Of a DNA stretch of 64,000 nucleotides, positions 47,235-55,926 are shown piece after piece. Under the pieces are notes generated by a model, which was not told the origin of the DNA, did not search any database, and saw only the letters and a list, made by a program, of their open reading frames with translations. The first letter of the stretch is position 1, and every line of letters starts with the position of its first letter. The position numbers were made by a program, and so were the translations under genes. Source of the DNA: Sphaerochaeta sp. (GTDB lineage: Bacteria; Spirochaetota; Spirochaetia; Sphaerochaetales; Sphaerochaetaceae); contig JAKVPA010000001.1 in NCBI GenBank assembly GCA_022482495.1, positions 434,001 through 498,000 of the forward strand, read 5' to 3'.

Positions 47235-48218
47235 ATGGAATATTCCCAATTCATTGCACAATTTTCCGTTCTGAATGAGGAAGAGCTTGCCTATGAAGCA
47301 CTGTGGAAACAAGGAAAGCTCCCCCCGTTCCCGTCGTTCATCGCCCTGAGCGGTTCGGGTCTGGCGGACATCACGCTGGGGGACAGGCTGTTCTTCCCTA
47401 CAGACGACGGCAGGGACTGCCATGTGGAAAAACACACCCGATTCCTTCCCTCCTACATCCATGACCACCAGTTCCTTGAGATGGAATTCGTCATGAAAGG
47501 TTCCTGTGTCCAGGAGGTATACGGGAGGAAATTCCTGTTGGAAAAGGGCGATGCGATCATCATCGCGCCGCATCAGTACCATGCCATCTCCGTGGATGAC
47601 GAGAAGAGCATCGTGATGAATGTCCTGGCGAAGAGCACCATTCTGGACACGTTGCTCCCTCCGTTCTCCGAGGGGACGTCACCGCTGTGCGAATTCTTCG
47701 CGTCGTTGTTGGGACGCAAGCCCCTCTGCCCCTGTGTGGTGATCCATCATGCAGAGGAGACGTTTCCCCTCATCGCGCGACTATATCAGGAAGGGGGTCG
47801 GAGCAATCTGTTCTCCCTGTCCCTGCTTGCCCAGATCCTCTCCTTGCTGTTGTTGGTTCCCCAAGGGGATGTACAGTTCATCGACCAAGGCGAGGTGAAG
47901 GACAACCGGATCACCGCCATCCTCCACTACATCCGCGAGAATCCCGACCGCACCACGCTCTCCACCCTGGCCGAGGCGTTCGGCCTGACCCCGGCGTATC
48001 TGTCCGCGTTGATCAGGCAGTCCACCGGCTCGACGTTCTCCGCGCTGCTTCTCAGGCGCAAGATGGAGATCGCCCTGTCCCTGCTGGCCTCCGGTACGGC
48101 CACCTGTGGAGAAATCGCCCAGAAGATCGGATACGGAAGCGCCCAGCATTTCTGCCGGACGTTCCACAAGTGGTATGGGATGACCCCGATGGCGTACCGC
48201 CACAGTCAGGGCAGGTAG
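47235..48218 (+). CDS. AraC family regulator of rhamnose genes
   Basis: 327 residues. The N-terminal cupin domain (SYIHDHQFLEMEFVMKGSCVQEVYGRKFLLEKGDAIIIAPHQYHAI) binds the inducer. The C-terminal pair of helix-turn-helix motifs comprises TLSTLAEAFGLTPAYLSALIRQSTG and ATCGEIAQKIGYGSAQHFCRTFHKWYGMTP. It is divergent from rhaB and next to rhaM, hence the probable rhamnose-responsive activator. Its 3' end overlaps rhaM by 13 bases tail-to-tail. Confidence 0.92.
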   Translation: MEYSQFIAQFSVLNEEELAYEALWKQGKLPPFPSFIALSGSGLADITLGDRLFFPTDDGRDCHVEKHTRFLPSYIHDHQFLEMEFVMKGSCVQEVYGRKFLLEKGDAIIIAPHQYHAISVDDEKSIVMNVLAKSTILDTLLPPFSEGTSPLCEFFASLLGRKPLCPCVVIHHAEETFPLIARLYQEGGRSNLFSLSLLAQILSLLLLVPQGDVQFIDQGEVKDNRITAILHYIRENPDRTTLSTLAEAFGLTPAYLSALIRQSTGSTFSALLLRRKMEIALSLLASGTATCGEIAQKIGYGSAQHFCRTFHKWYGMTPMAYRHSQGR

Positions 48219-48523
48219 AACATCTCCACCAACGGAATGGAGACGGGGGATTCGTCGGGATTGGTCTCCATGATGTCCTTCATGTAGTGCCACCACCGCT
48301 TGATGGCTTCCTCCGACCCGACGTCCTGGCTTCCCACCTCACCTTTGGTGTGCTGGAAGGCGAACAACGTCCCGGTCTCCTCGTCCAGATAAATGGCGTA
48401 ATCGTAGACGCCGCTCTTCTGCAGGATCGCCTTCACCTCCGGCCAGATGGCCGCATGACGACGCTTGTATTCCTCTTTCATCCCCGGTTTCAGGTACATC
48501 TTGAACGCTTCACGTTTGTCCAT
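48206..48523 (-). CDS. rhaM: L-rhamnose mutarotase
   Basis: 105-residue dimeric enzyme interconverting the anomers of L-rhamnose. MDKREAFKMYLKPGMKEEYKRRHAAIWPEV, YAIYLDEETGTLFAFQH and RWWHYMKDIMETNPDESPVS carry the His and Trp residues of the family. The ATG at 48523 has AGGGG upstream, and TTGACA-18-GATGAT lies directly before that, so the leader is very short. An in-frame 42-codon extension is not supported. Confidence 0.94.
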   Translation of the reverse strand: MDKREAFKMYLKPGMKEEYKRRHAAIWPEVKAILQKSGVYDYAIYLDEETGTLFAFQHTKGEVGSQDVGSEEAIKRWWHYMKDIMETNPDESPVSIPLVEMFYLP

Positions 48524-48553
48524 GCCCCTATCATCGGAACACCAGTCCATCCC

Positions 48554-48583
48554 TGTCAAGCAGGGCTTGTTTTTCCATGAACG
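48554..48583 (-). promoter_or_regulatory. Promoter of rhaM
   Basis: The minus strand carries TTGACA (plus 48554-48559), about 18 bases, then GATGAT ending 6 bases before the rhaM ATG. The -10 lies at about 48530-48535, downstream of the span listed here, which marks the -35 region. Confidence 0.4.
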
Positions 48584-48750
48584 CAAAACCGTGACGCACT
48601 TCTTTTCAGCAGAACCCCATTGCCGGTTACGGTGAAGTACCTCTTCCAAGAGACAAAAACACTCCCGGACACAACAGCAGGACTGCAGTGTCCAGACTTA
48701 TCCAAAGAAGGAGAAACCCTGCCGGTACGGCAAAATCCATAAGAATTCTT

Positions 48751-48779
48751 TTGACAAATGCGAAAAGTCGGTGTACAAG
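48751..48779 (+). promoter_or_regulatory. Promoter of the second sugar ABC operon
   Basis: TTGACA (48751-48756), 17 bases, TACAAG (48774-48779). Predicted start near 48786, giving a leader of about 143 bases. The 180 bases between here and the rhaM promoter show nothing else. Confidence 0.6.
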
Positions 48780-48788
48780 ATAACTATA

Positions 48789-48907
48789 GTCGTGTACGTT
48801 AACGAAAAAGGAAGTTGTGGTGGGATAACGTACACGACAGCCAAAACGGTGACAGCACGGTGCGTTTCCGTTTTGGTCCAAGGAGCGCAGTTTAGCCGTC
48901 AGGCTAA
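48789..48907 (+). promoter_or_regulatory. Structured leader with three successive hairpins (candidate cis-regulatory RNA)
   Basis: Hairpin 1: GTCGTGTACGTTA (48789-48801) with TAACGTACACGAC (48826-48838), 13 perfect pairs. Hairpin 2: CCAAAACGG (48841-48849) with CCGTTTTGG (48868-48876), with GCAC/GTGC nested in the loop. Hairpin 3: TTAGCC (48892-48897) with GGCTAA (48902-48907). The ribosome site AGGAGG starts at 48917. The long arms could instead be paired protein-binding sites. Confidence 0.65.
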
Positions 48908-48928
48908 TGATATTTCAGGAGGTTCATC

Positions 48929-50068
48929 ATGAAAAAGGTAGGATTGTTGGTACTTTGCGTACTGCTCGCCTGTTCCTTCGTGTTCGCGAATGGACAAGGA
49001 GAGAAAAGCAGCGCGGCAGCGAAGAAACCGTTGATCGGCGTCTCCATCTGGAGTTCGACCGATACGTTGGGCAGCCAGTGCAAGTTGATCCTTGACGCTG
49101 CGGCAAAGGCATTGGACGTTGACATCATGTATGTCGACCAGGGACATATTTCCGAACAGGTCACCGCGTCGGCGGAAACGCTCAGCGCGGCGGGATGCGA
49201 CGGCATCATCATCTGCAACTCGGCATCCGCAGAGATGACGTCGGTCATCAACACCTGCACGGAGAACAAGGTGTACGTCGCCCAGTTCTTCCGGGCCATC
49301 AACCAGAAAGACAACCCCAACGAATACGCGCTTGCCTTGAAGTCTCCGTACTACGTCGGCACGGTGCATGAGAACGAGATCGACAACGGCAAGAACCTTG
49401 TCAAGATCCTCTGCGACAAGGGAGCGAGGAAGATCGCTCTGGAAGCGTGGGAAGCGGGTGACGCGACGTTCCTGCTCCGCTGGCAGGGTTACAAGGCCGG
49501 TATCGAAGCCTGGAACAAAGAGCATCCCAATGACAAAGCGGTTCTGCTTGATCCGCAGTACGGCGGCACCACCTCTGATACGGGCAGAGCCACGGCGGAA
49601 GCCATCATCAACGCCAATCCGGACATCGACGCCCTGATCGTCGCTGGTGGCGGCGGGGACACGCTGGTCGGAGCATTGGCAGCCATCGATTCGATGGGGC
49701 TGAAGGGAAAGATCAAAGTCGTTTCCACCGACTTCCTGGCCGACCTGGACAAACAGCTGGCCACCGGTGGCATGGCCGCGGAGTCCGGCGGGCACTACTG
49801 CGATCCGCTGTTCGCGTTCATGCTGGTGTACAACACCATCAAGGGAAACTACAAGACATCGACCAATTCGTTCTACGAGATCAACTTCCCGTACCTGTAC
49901 GTCTCCTCTCCTGAGGATTACGCCGCGTACGCCAAGTACTTCGTCGATGATCTTCCGTACAATGCGGACGAGCTTCGCGAGATGGCCACGCTCAGCGTGG
50001 AGGATCTGACCAAGAAGGCTGCTTCGCTGTCCATCCAGGACGTGCAGAGCCGCCGCAGTGGCAAATAA
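48929..50068 (+). CDS. Sugar ABC transporter substrate-binding protein (probable rhamnose)
   Basis: 379 residues. Signal peptide MKKVGLLVLCVLLACSFVFA then NGQGEKS. Periplasmic-binding-protein type 1 (RbsB-like): KKPLIGVSIWSSTDTLGSQ, VDQGHISEQVTASAETLSAAGCDGIIIC, ALIVAGGGGDTLVGALAAIDSMGLKGKIKVVSTDF. Located next to rhaM and the rhamnose regulator, so L-rhamnose is the likely ligand, though another sugar cannot be excluded. AGGAGG precedes the ATG. Confidence 0.88.
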   Translation: MKKVGLLVLCVLLACSFVFANGQGEKSSAAAKKPLIGVSIWSSTDTLGSQCKLILDAAAKALDVDIMYVDQGHISEQVTASAETLSAAGCDGIIICNSASAEMTSVINTCTENKVYVAQFFRAINQKDNPNEYALALKSPYYVGTVHENEIDNGKNLVKILCDKGARKIALEAWEAGDATFLLRWQGYKAGIEAWNKEHPNDKAVLLDPQYGGTTSDTGRATAEAIINANPDIDALIVAGGGGDTLVGALAAIDSMGLKGKIKVVSTDFLADLDKQLATGGMAAESGGHYCDPLFAFMLVYNTIKGNYKTSTNSFYEINFPYLYVSSPEDYAAYAKYFVDDLPYNADELREMATLSVEDLTKKAASLSIQDVQSRRSGK

Positions 50069-50187
50069 CCGGTAACAAACCGAAACGTGGGGCCGCGTCG
50101 CGGCCTCACGTCGTCTTTCCGTCGTGAAACAGGGAAACGCCAGGATACCTTGCCTTGACGCCTCCCCGCTTCGCATTGGTGGCATAC

Positions 50188-51153
50188 ATGAACGATGCAA
50201 TGAACAGATTCCAGAAAAACAGATTCTTCGGCCTGATCGTGCTGGTCGCCATGGCCGTTCTGTTCTGGGCGTTTTTCAAAATCCTCTCCCCTTCCAACTT
50301 CGGAACGGGAAAGCTGTTGGTAAGTTACCTGCAGACCAGCATCCAGTACGCCGTAGGAGGCTGCGGTCTGTACTTCATCGTCGTGATGGGGTTGTTTGAC
50401 TTCAGCATCGGCGCGAACATCGTCCTCTCCTCCCTGGTCGGCGTCCTGCTTTCCCGGCAGTTCGGCTACTGGGGCTTGGTGCTGGGATGCCTGATCTGCG
50501 GCACGTTGATCGGAGCGTTCAACGGCGTGCTGTACTCCAAGTTGCGCATCCCTTCGATGATCGTCACCGTCGGCCTGATGCTGGTGCTGGAAAGCGTCGC
50601 CAACTACGTGGTGGCGCTGGACACCTCCGGATTCCCTGGAAAACTGACCAGTCCGAACATCCTGGCGCTGAACCATGCGCCCTGGAACTACATCGTCGCA
50701 GGCCTGGCGTTTCTTTCCGTGGTGTTCATTTTGCGGTACACCAAAATCGGGACGTACTGCAACGCCATCGGGAGTAATGAGTATGTGGCGAAGAACATGG
50801 GCATCGACGTGGAGAAGTACAAGTTCATCGGATTCGTCCTGCTCCACTTCTTCGTCGGCGTGATGGCGCTTCTGACCGTCAGCTACGGCAAAGGCATGCA
50901 GGCGGTTACCGGCATGTCTTCCATGGACCGGAACTTCAAACCCCTGATGGGTACGTTCTTCGGTATCGCCTTCAAGAAATACGGGTACCCGGTGACGGCG
51001 ATCGTCATCGGAGAGTTCATCATCACGATGATCTTCAACGGACTGGTGGCGTTGAACGTTCCGACGACGATCAACGACTTCGTCACCGGTGCGGTGCTCC
51101 TGATCATCGTCACCCTGACCAACCGCGGCCGGATCGGCAGCGTGGTGAAATAG
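50188..51153 (+). CDS. Sugar ABC transporter permease (RbsC type, first)
   Basis: 321 residues with eight or more hydrophobic segments: FFGLIVLVAMAVLFWAFF, VGGCGLYFIVVMGLFDFSIGANIVLSSLVG, and GTFFGIAFKKYGYPVTAIVIGE. The Met at 50188 is preferred to 50155 because the extra 11 residues lack a ribosome site. The 119-base gap after the binding protein may reduce expression of the membrane parts relative to the binding protein. Confidence 0.9.
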   Translation: MNDAMNRFQKNRFFGLIVLVAMAVLFWAFFKILSPSNFGTGKLLVSYLQTSIQYAVGGCGLYFIVVMGLFDFSIGANIVLSSLVGVLLSRQFGYWGLVLGCLICGTLIGAFNGVLYSKLRIPSMIVTVGLMLVLESVANYVVALDTSGFPGKLTSPNILALNHAPWNYIVAGLAFLSVVFILRYTKIGTYCNAIGSNEYVAKNMGIDVEKYKFIGFVLLHFFVGVMALLTVSYGKGMQAVTGMSSMDRNFKPLMGTFFGIAFKKYGYPVTAIVIGEFIITMIFNGLVALNVPTTINDFVTGAVLLIIVTLTNRGRIGSVVK

Positions 51154-51163
51154 GAGCCAACAT

Positions 51164-52660
51164 ATGGAAGAACAGTTTCTGCGATCAGAACAGCTGAACA
51201 AATATTTTGGCATCACCCATGCTGTCAAGGATGTCTCCTTAGGATTCCACCGTGGCCAGATCCATGGCTTGATCGGTGAGAACGGCTCGGGCAAGTCGAC
51301 CTTCTGCTCGATGCTCTGCGGCATCTACTCCATCTCCAGCGGCAAGTTCGTGATGAATGAAAATGAATTGACCGTCAAATCCCAGGTTGAGGCGAACCGA
51401 AGCGGCGTGTCGATCATCGTCCAGGAGATGGGCACGCTCTCCGGCCTGACCGTGGCGGAGAACATCTTCCTCGGCGAGGAAGACCGATTCATGCACGGCA
51501 TCATCAAGAACACCGCCGAGATGAACAAGGAAGCGCAACGCCTGCTGGATTCCTACGGATTTTCCCGGATCAAAGCTCCGGTGATGATCGACCACTACAG
51601 TTTCGAGGACCGCAAGCTGGTTGAAATCGTCAAGGCGACGTACTTCAACCCCCAGGTGGTCGTGGTGGATGAGACCACGACGGCGTTGAGCCAGGAAGGC
51701 CGGAAGGAGTTGTTCAAGGTGATGGAGCGGATCAAAGCGCAAGGCAACACCGTCATCTTCATCTCCCACGACCTCAGCGAAGTATTGGAACACACCGACT
51801 GCATCTCCATCCTCCGGGACGGAGAGCTGGTAGGCACGGTGGATAGCAAGGATGTGACGGTGGACGACCTGAAACGGATGATGGTCGGCCGGGAACTGGG
51901 TGGACGGTACTACCGGACCGATTACGGTGAGCCGGTCTCTTCCGATCCGGTGCTCATCGCTTCCCATGTCTCTGTCCCGGGACAGCTCCAGGACATCTCG
52001 TTCACCCTGCACAAAGGGGAGATCCTGGGAGTCGGAGGCTTGTCCGAGTGCGGCATCCATGAACTGGGCAAGGCGGTATTCGGCGCCTCCTACGGAAGGA
52101 CAGGATCGGTCACGCTGGGAAACGGTGTGGCCATCACCTCAATCCCCCAGGCGATCAAGAGCAGCATCGCTTATGCGTCCAAGGACCGTGACAACGAGTC
52201 TGTGGTGCTGGCCGACACGATTGGCGAGAACATCTGTCTTCCTTCGCTGGACAAGCTGGCGTCCCACCACCTGCTCAGCCGGAAGAAGATGCGTTCGTTC
52301 GCCCAAAAACACGCCACGCTGATGAGCGTCAAGATGACCGGCATCGACCAGTATGTCTCCGATCTTTCCGGCGGAAACAAACAGAAAGTCGTTTTGGCCC
52401 GTTGGCTTGGCAGGGGCTCGGACATTCTGGTGCTGGACAGCCCGACACGGGGCATCGACGTCAAGGTCAAGGCGGACATCTACGCATTGATCTCCGACCT
52501 GAAGAAACAAGGGAAGTCGATCATCATGATTTCCGAAGAGATTCCGGAACTGCTGGGGATGAGCGACCGCATCCTGATCATGAAGGATGGAAGGATCAAC
52601 GGGGAATTCCTCAGATCCCAGAAGCTTGGCGAAGAAGATCTGATCGCCAAGATGGTGTAA
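51164..52660 (+). CDS. Sugar ABC transporter ATPase, double-domain (RbsA/RhaT type)
   Basis: 498 residues with two ABC domains. Domain 1: GLIGENGSGKSTFCSML, signature region YSFEDRKLVEIVKATYF (degenerate), VVVDETTTALSQEG. Domain 2: LGVGGLSECGIHELG (degenerate Walker A), LSGGNKQKVVLARWLGRG, ILVLDSPTRGIDVKVKADIY. One composite ATP site appears canonical and the other degenerate, normal for this family. Spaced 10 bases from the permease. Confidence 0.92.
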   Translation: MEEQFLRSEQLNKYFGITHAVKDVSLGFHRGQIHGLIGENGSGKSTFCSMLCGIYSISSGKFVMNENELTVKSQVEANRSGVSIIVQEMGTLSGLTVAENIFLGEEDRFMHGIIKNTAEMNKEAQRLLDSYGFSRIKAPVMIDHYSFEDRKLVEIVKATYFNPQVVVVDETTTALSQEGRKELFKVMERIKAQGNTVIFISHDLSEVLEHTDCISILRDGELVGTVDSKDVTVDDLKRMMVGRELGGRYYRTDYGEPVSSDPVLIASHVSVPGQLQDISFTLHKGEILGVGGLSECGIHELGKAVFGASYGRTGSVTLGNGVAITSIPQAIKSSIAYASKDRDNESVVLADTIGENICLPSLDKLASHHLLSRKKMRSFAQKHATLMSVKMTGIDQYVSDLSGGNKQKVVLARWLGRGSDILVLDSPTRGIDVKVKADIYALISDLKKQGKSIIMISEEIPELLGMSDRILIMKDGRINGEFLRSQKLGEEDLIAKMV

Positions 52661-52672
52661 GGAGACGAACGC

Positions 52673-53644
52673 ATGACGGAACATACACGCAATACCGCAA
52701 CCAATGAGATGAAAGTGAAGTGGTGGGAGCTTCCCTGGCTGAGAAGCTTCATGCCGCTGTTCGGATTCATCGCCATCATCGTGGTCTTCTCCATCCTGAC
52801 GGACGGGAAAATCATTCGGCCGAGGAACATCAATCTGATGCTCAGCCAGGTGTACGTCCTGATGATCGCCTCGATGGGAGTCTTCATGATCATGACGGTG
52901 GGAGGCATCGACTTCTCCCAAGGTTCGATCCTCGGACTCTCCTCCATCATCTTCTGCTGGGTTTCCCAGCGGAGCATCGGACTGGGAATCCTCGCCGCTG
53001 TGGCGGCGGGAGCCGCCATGGGCTCCTTCAACGGGCTGTTCCACGTGAAGTTCAAGATCGCCTCGTTCATCGTGACGATCTGTACGATGTACCTGTTCCG
53101 CGGACTGTGCAAGTACATCACCACCAGCGGACCGGTACCGGCCAGCGTGGACGTGGTGGCACTCAACCAGACATGGCTGAAAGTACTGCTCACCATCGTT
53201 GTGCTGTCCATCGGCTTCTTTATCTTGCATTTCACCCGGGTCGGGCATGACCTCCATGCCATTGGAGCGGGAGAAACGGCGGCGCGGTTCTCCGGATGTC
53301 GCCCGGATCTCACCAAGTTTCTGGTCTTCACCGCATCTGGAGCCATCACGGGCTTTGCATCGTTCATCAACGTGATCAAGGTAGGCTCCATCACCGGTAC
53401 GGCCGGAAGCCAGTTGGAAACGCAGATCCTCATCGCCCTGGTGCTTGGAGGCATGCCCATTTCCGGTGGCGCCAAGTCGCGGTTCTCCAACATCATCATC
53501 GGAACGCTCACCTACTCTGTCCTGGAGAAGAGCCTGCCGATGATCTTCCCCGTCTCCGCCACCCAGCAGTTGGTCAAAGGCATCGTCTTCCTGATCGTCG
53601 TCGCCTTGACCATCGACCGGAAGTCGCTTCGGGTGATCAAATAG
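52673..53644 (+). CDS. Sugar ABC transporter permease (RbsC type, second)
   Basis: 323 residues. MIASMGVFMIMTVGGIDFSQGSILGLSSII matches the RbsC core, with GSQLETQILIALVLGGMPISGGAKSRFSNIIIGTL near the C-terminus. With the other permease it forms a heterodimeric channel, as in the RhaP/RhaQ arrangement. The operon ends in a terminator 22 bases further on. Confidence 0.92.
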   Translation: MTEHTRNTATNEMKVKWWELPWLRSFMPLFGFIAIIVVFSILTDGKIIRPRNINLMLSQVYVLMIASMGVFMIMTVGGIDFSQGSILGLSSIIFCWVSQRSIGLGILAAVAAGAAMGSFNGLFHVKFKIASFIVTICTMYLFRGLCKYITTSGPVPASVDVVALNQTWLKVLLTIVVLSIGFFILHFTRVGHDLHAIGAGETAARFSGCRPDLTKFLVFTASGAITGFASFINVIKVGSITGTAGSQLETQILIALVLGGMPISGGAKSRFSNIIIGTLTYSVLEKSLPMIFPVSATQQLVKGIVFLIVVALTIDRKSLRVIK

Positions 53645-53665
53645 ACCAACCAATCCGCTTCCTCC

Positions 53666-53698
53666 GTGCGTTTTCCTTCGGGAAGGCGCACTTTTTTT
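53666..53698 (+). terminator. Terminator of the second sugar ABC operon
   Basis: GTGCGTTTTCC pairs with GGAAGGCGCAC around a TTCG tetraloop (two G-U pairs), followed by seven T. Confidence 0.92.
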
Positions 53699-53752
53699 GT
53701 CTTGCCATCTTTCTCCCCTCCATGGTACGGTAGGTTGCAAAGAAGGAGACCT

Positions 53753-54244
53753 ATGCATACAACCCCGACAATCCATTTCAGGGAGGCGGTCCGGGAGGAC
53801 ATCCCGTTGATCCTCGATTTCGTCAAACGTCTTGCCATCTACGAGCATCTGGAAGACCAGGTGACGGCCACCCCTGCGCTCTATGAACAATGGATATTCA
53901 ACCAGAAGGTCGCCCAGGTGCGGTTCGCCGTGGCCGATGGCAAGGAAGTGGGATTCATCCTGTACTTCCACAACTACTCCACCTGGTTGGGGAAAGGGGG
54001 AATCTACCTGGAAGACCTGTTCGTCCTGCCGGAATACCGGGGACGGGGGATCGGGAAAGCGCTTCTCACCCACCTGGCGTCCATCGCCGTGGAGGAAGGA
54101 TGCGGCAGGATGGAATGGAGCTGTCTGGACTGGAACGAACCAAGCATCCGCTTCTATCGCTCGCTGGGGGCCGTCCCGATGGAAGAATGGACGGTGTACC
54201 GGCTGACCGGAGACGCCCTTCAGAAGTTGGGAAGCCAGCAATAA
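53753..54244 (+). CDS. GNAT family N-acetyltransferase
   Basis: 163 residues similar to the diamine (spermidine-type) acetyltransferases. Acetyl-CoA motif A is LEDLFVLPEYRGRGIGKALLTHLASIA, and motif B is MEWSCLDWNEPSIRFYRSLGA. REDIPLILDFVKRLAIYEHLED at the start matches SSAT-like members. GGAG is positioned before the ATG at 53753. Substrate not certain. Confidence 0.88.
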   Translation: MHTTPTIHFREAVREDIPLILDFVKRLAIYEHLEDQVTATPALYEQWIFNQKVAQVRFAVADGKEVGFILYFHNYSTWLGKGGIYLEDLFVLPEYRGRGIGKALLTHLASIAVEEGCGRMEWSCLDWNEPSIRFYRSLGAVPMEEWTVYRLTGDALQKLGSQQ

Positions 54245-54270
54245 CCACATCCCTTGCCAAAGCGGAAAAA

Positions 54271-54292
54271 CCATGGTGAACTATTTCCATGG
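54271..54292 (+). promoter_or_regulatory. Repeated CCATGG palindromes before the Fur-family gene
   Basis: CCATGG occurs at 54271-54276 and again at 54287-54292, 16 bases apart, the second just ahead of the GGAGG ribosome site. Possible autoregulatory site. Confidence 0.3.
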
Positions 54293-54300
54293 AGGGATGC

Positions 54301-54690
54301 ATGCGGCAAACGAGACAGAAACGGCTGGTACTGGAGATCGTCACCACACGCAGGGATCATCCGACAGCTGACCAGGTGTTCCTGGATGCACGTGCGAAGG
54401 ATGGGAAGATCAGCCGTGGGACGGTGTACCGGAATCTCAGCCAGCTGACCGACCTTGGGTTGATCAGGCACCTGTACAGCCCGGTGGCCGACCGGTATGA
54501 CTGGCGGCTGGAACCCCACTACCACCTGGTGTGCACCTCTTGCGGCTCGGTCACCGACGCCGACATTCCGTACGACAAGGGGCTGGATGCAAACGCCGAG
54601 CAGCTCAGCGGTTACCAGATCACCCAGCACTGCACCACATTCGAAGGCATCTGCCCGGAGTGTCAGAAGAAGCAGAAACCGGAACACTGA
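54301..54690 (+). CDS. Fur/PerR family metalloregulator
   Basis: 129 residues. DNA-binding part MRQTRQKRLVLEIVTTRRDHPTADQVFLDAR, then ISRGTVYRNLSQLTDLGLI. Dimerisation/metal domain with PHYHLVCTSCGSVTD and the second zinc pair CPECQKK. The structural Cys4 zinc site is complete. Sensing of iron or peroxide cannot be told from the sequence; RYDWRLEPHYH with an Asp/His set is PerR-like. The ATG at 54301 follows GGAGG by five bases. Confidence 0.88.
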   Translation: MRQTRQKRLVLEIVTTRRDHPTADQVFLDARAKDGKISRGTVYRNLSQLTDLGLIRHLYSPVADRYDWRLEPHYHLVCTSCGSVTDADIPYDKGLDANAEQLSGYQITQHCTTFEGICPECQKKQKPEH

Positions 54691-54711
54691 ACCGGACAAC
54701 CACGGAATGAA

Positions 54712-54740
54712 ACACGGGTGCGTTTGGCACCCGTGTTCTT
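54712..54740. terminator. Terminator between the Fur gene and the aminotransferase gene
   Basis: ACACGGGTGC (54712-54721) pairs with GCACCCGTGT (54727-54736), followed by TCTT; it lies between convergent genes. Confidence 0.75.
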
Positions 54741-54743
54741 CGT

Positions 54744-55925
54744 TCAATGCTTGTCGTATCCTTTTTCCTTCCAGACATCCCTCAGACGGAGAATCTTCTC
54801 GCCGGCGGCGCGAAGCGTCTCGTCCTTCTTGGCAAAGTGGAAGCGGATCAAATGGTGAACCGGCTCACGGAAGAAACTGGATCCCGGAACAGCGGCGACC
54901 CCTGCTTCCTTGGCCATCCACTCGCAGAAACGGGTATCGTCGGTGGCGTCGAACTCGCTGATGTCCACCATCACGTAGTACGCCCCCTGCGGCTTGGTGT
55001 ACACCAGGTGTGCCTGGTCCAGATAGGACAGAAACAGGTTACGCTTTTCGGTGTACAGGTCACGCAACTCGTCGTAGTACGACCAAGGAAGCTTCAGACC
55101 AGAGACGGCAGCTTCCTGCAGTGGCGCGGCCGCACCGACGGTGAGGAAGTCATGGACTTTCCGCACGGCGGAGATGGCTTCGGCTGGACCGAGGACGTAC
55201 CCAAGACGCCATCCGGTGATGGAATAGGTCTTGGACAGGGAACTGCAGCTCAATGTCCGTTCGGCCATCCCGGGAAGGGAAGCGAAGTACACATGCTCAC
55301 CGGGCTGGTAGACGATGTGTTCGTACACCTCGTCGGTGATCACCCAGGTATCGTACTTCTTGGCCAGCGTTGCGATGATCTCAAGCTCCGAACGGGTGAA
55401 CACCTTGCCGGTGGGGTTGCCGGGATTACAGAGGATCAAGGCCTTGGGGTGCTGGCGGAACGCGTCTTCCAGCACCTCGGGATCAAAGCTGAAATCCGGT
55501 GGGGTGAGCGGCACGTAGATCGGATCGGCTCCGCTGAGGATGGCGTCCGCCCCGTAGTTCTCGTAGAAAGGGGAGAAGACGATCACCTTGTCTCCGGGAT
55601 CAACGACGGACAGGACGGAAGCCATCATCGCTTCGGTGGAACCGCAGGTGACGGCGATCTGGGTGGCCGGGTCGATGTCGATGCCCATGAAGTGCTTCTG
55701 CTTCGCCGCCAAGGCAATGCGGAAGTTCTCCGCGCCCCAGGTGATGGCGTACTGGTGGGGGCCGGCATAGGCGGCCTTGGCCAACGCTTCCTTCAATTGG
55801 TCGGGAGGATCAAAATCGGGATATCCTTGGGAGAGGTTGATGCTCCCCCATTGATTGGCGACACGGGTCATCCGGCGGATGACCGATTCGGTGAATCCTT
55901 TGGTTTTCTTACTGGTACCTGGCAT
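54744..55925 (-). CDS. PLP-dependent aminotransferase, methionine/aromatic type (YbdL-like)
   Basis: 393 residues, class I fold. INLSQGYPDFDPPDQL, CGSTEAMMASVLSVVDPGDKVI, LCNPGNPTGKVFT, VITDEVYEHIVY, the PLP-Lys in SLSKTYSITGWRLGYVLGP and HHLIRFHFAKKDETL resemble E. coli YbdL (methionine aminotransferase) and kynurenine/glutamine transaminase K. In an operon with methionine uptake genes, conversion of methionine to 4-methylthio-2-oxobutanoate is the natural guess. The ATG at 55925 follows GGAGG and starts next to the previous stop. Confidence 0.87.
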   Translation of the reverse strand: MPGTSKKTKGFTESVIRRMTRVANQWGSINLSQGYPDFDPPDQLKEALAKAAYAGPHQYAITWGAENFRIALAAKQKHFMGIDIDPATQIAVTCGSTEAMMASVLSVVDPGDKVIVFSPFYENYGADAILSGADPIYVPLTPPDFSFDPEVLEDAFRQHPKALILCNPGNPTGKVFTRSELEIIATLAKKYDTWVITDEVYEHIVYQPGEHVYFASLPGMAERTLSCSSLSKTYSITGWRLGYVLGPAEAISAVRKVHDFLTVGAAAPLQEAAVSGLKLPWSYYDELRDLYTEKRNLFLSYLDQAHLVYTKPQGAYYVMVDISEFDATDDTRFCEWMAKEAGVAAVPGSSFFREPVHHLIRFHFAKKDETLRAAGEKILRLRDVWKEKGYDKH

Positions 55926-55926
55926 C

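Noticed and set aside
48797-48804. CGTTAACG as a LacI operator
   Set aside because: The palindrome occurs only in the left arm of the larger inverted repeat, so the 13-bp stem explains the sequence better.
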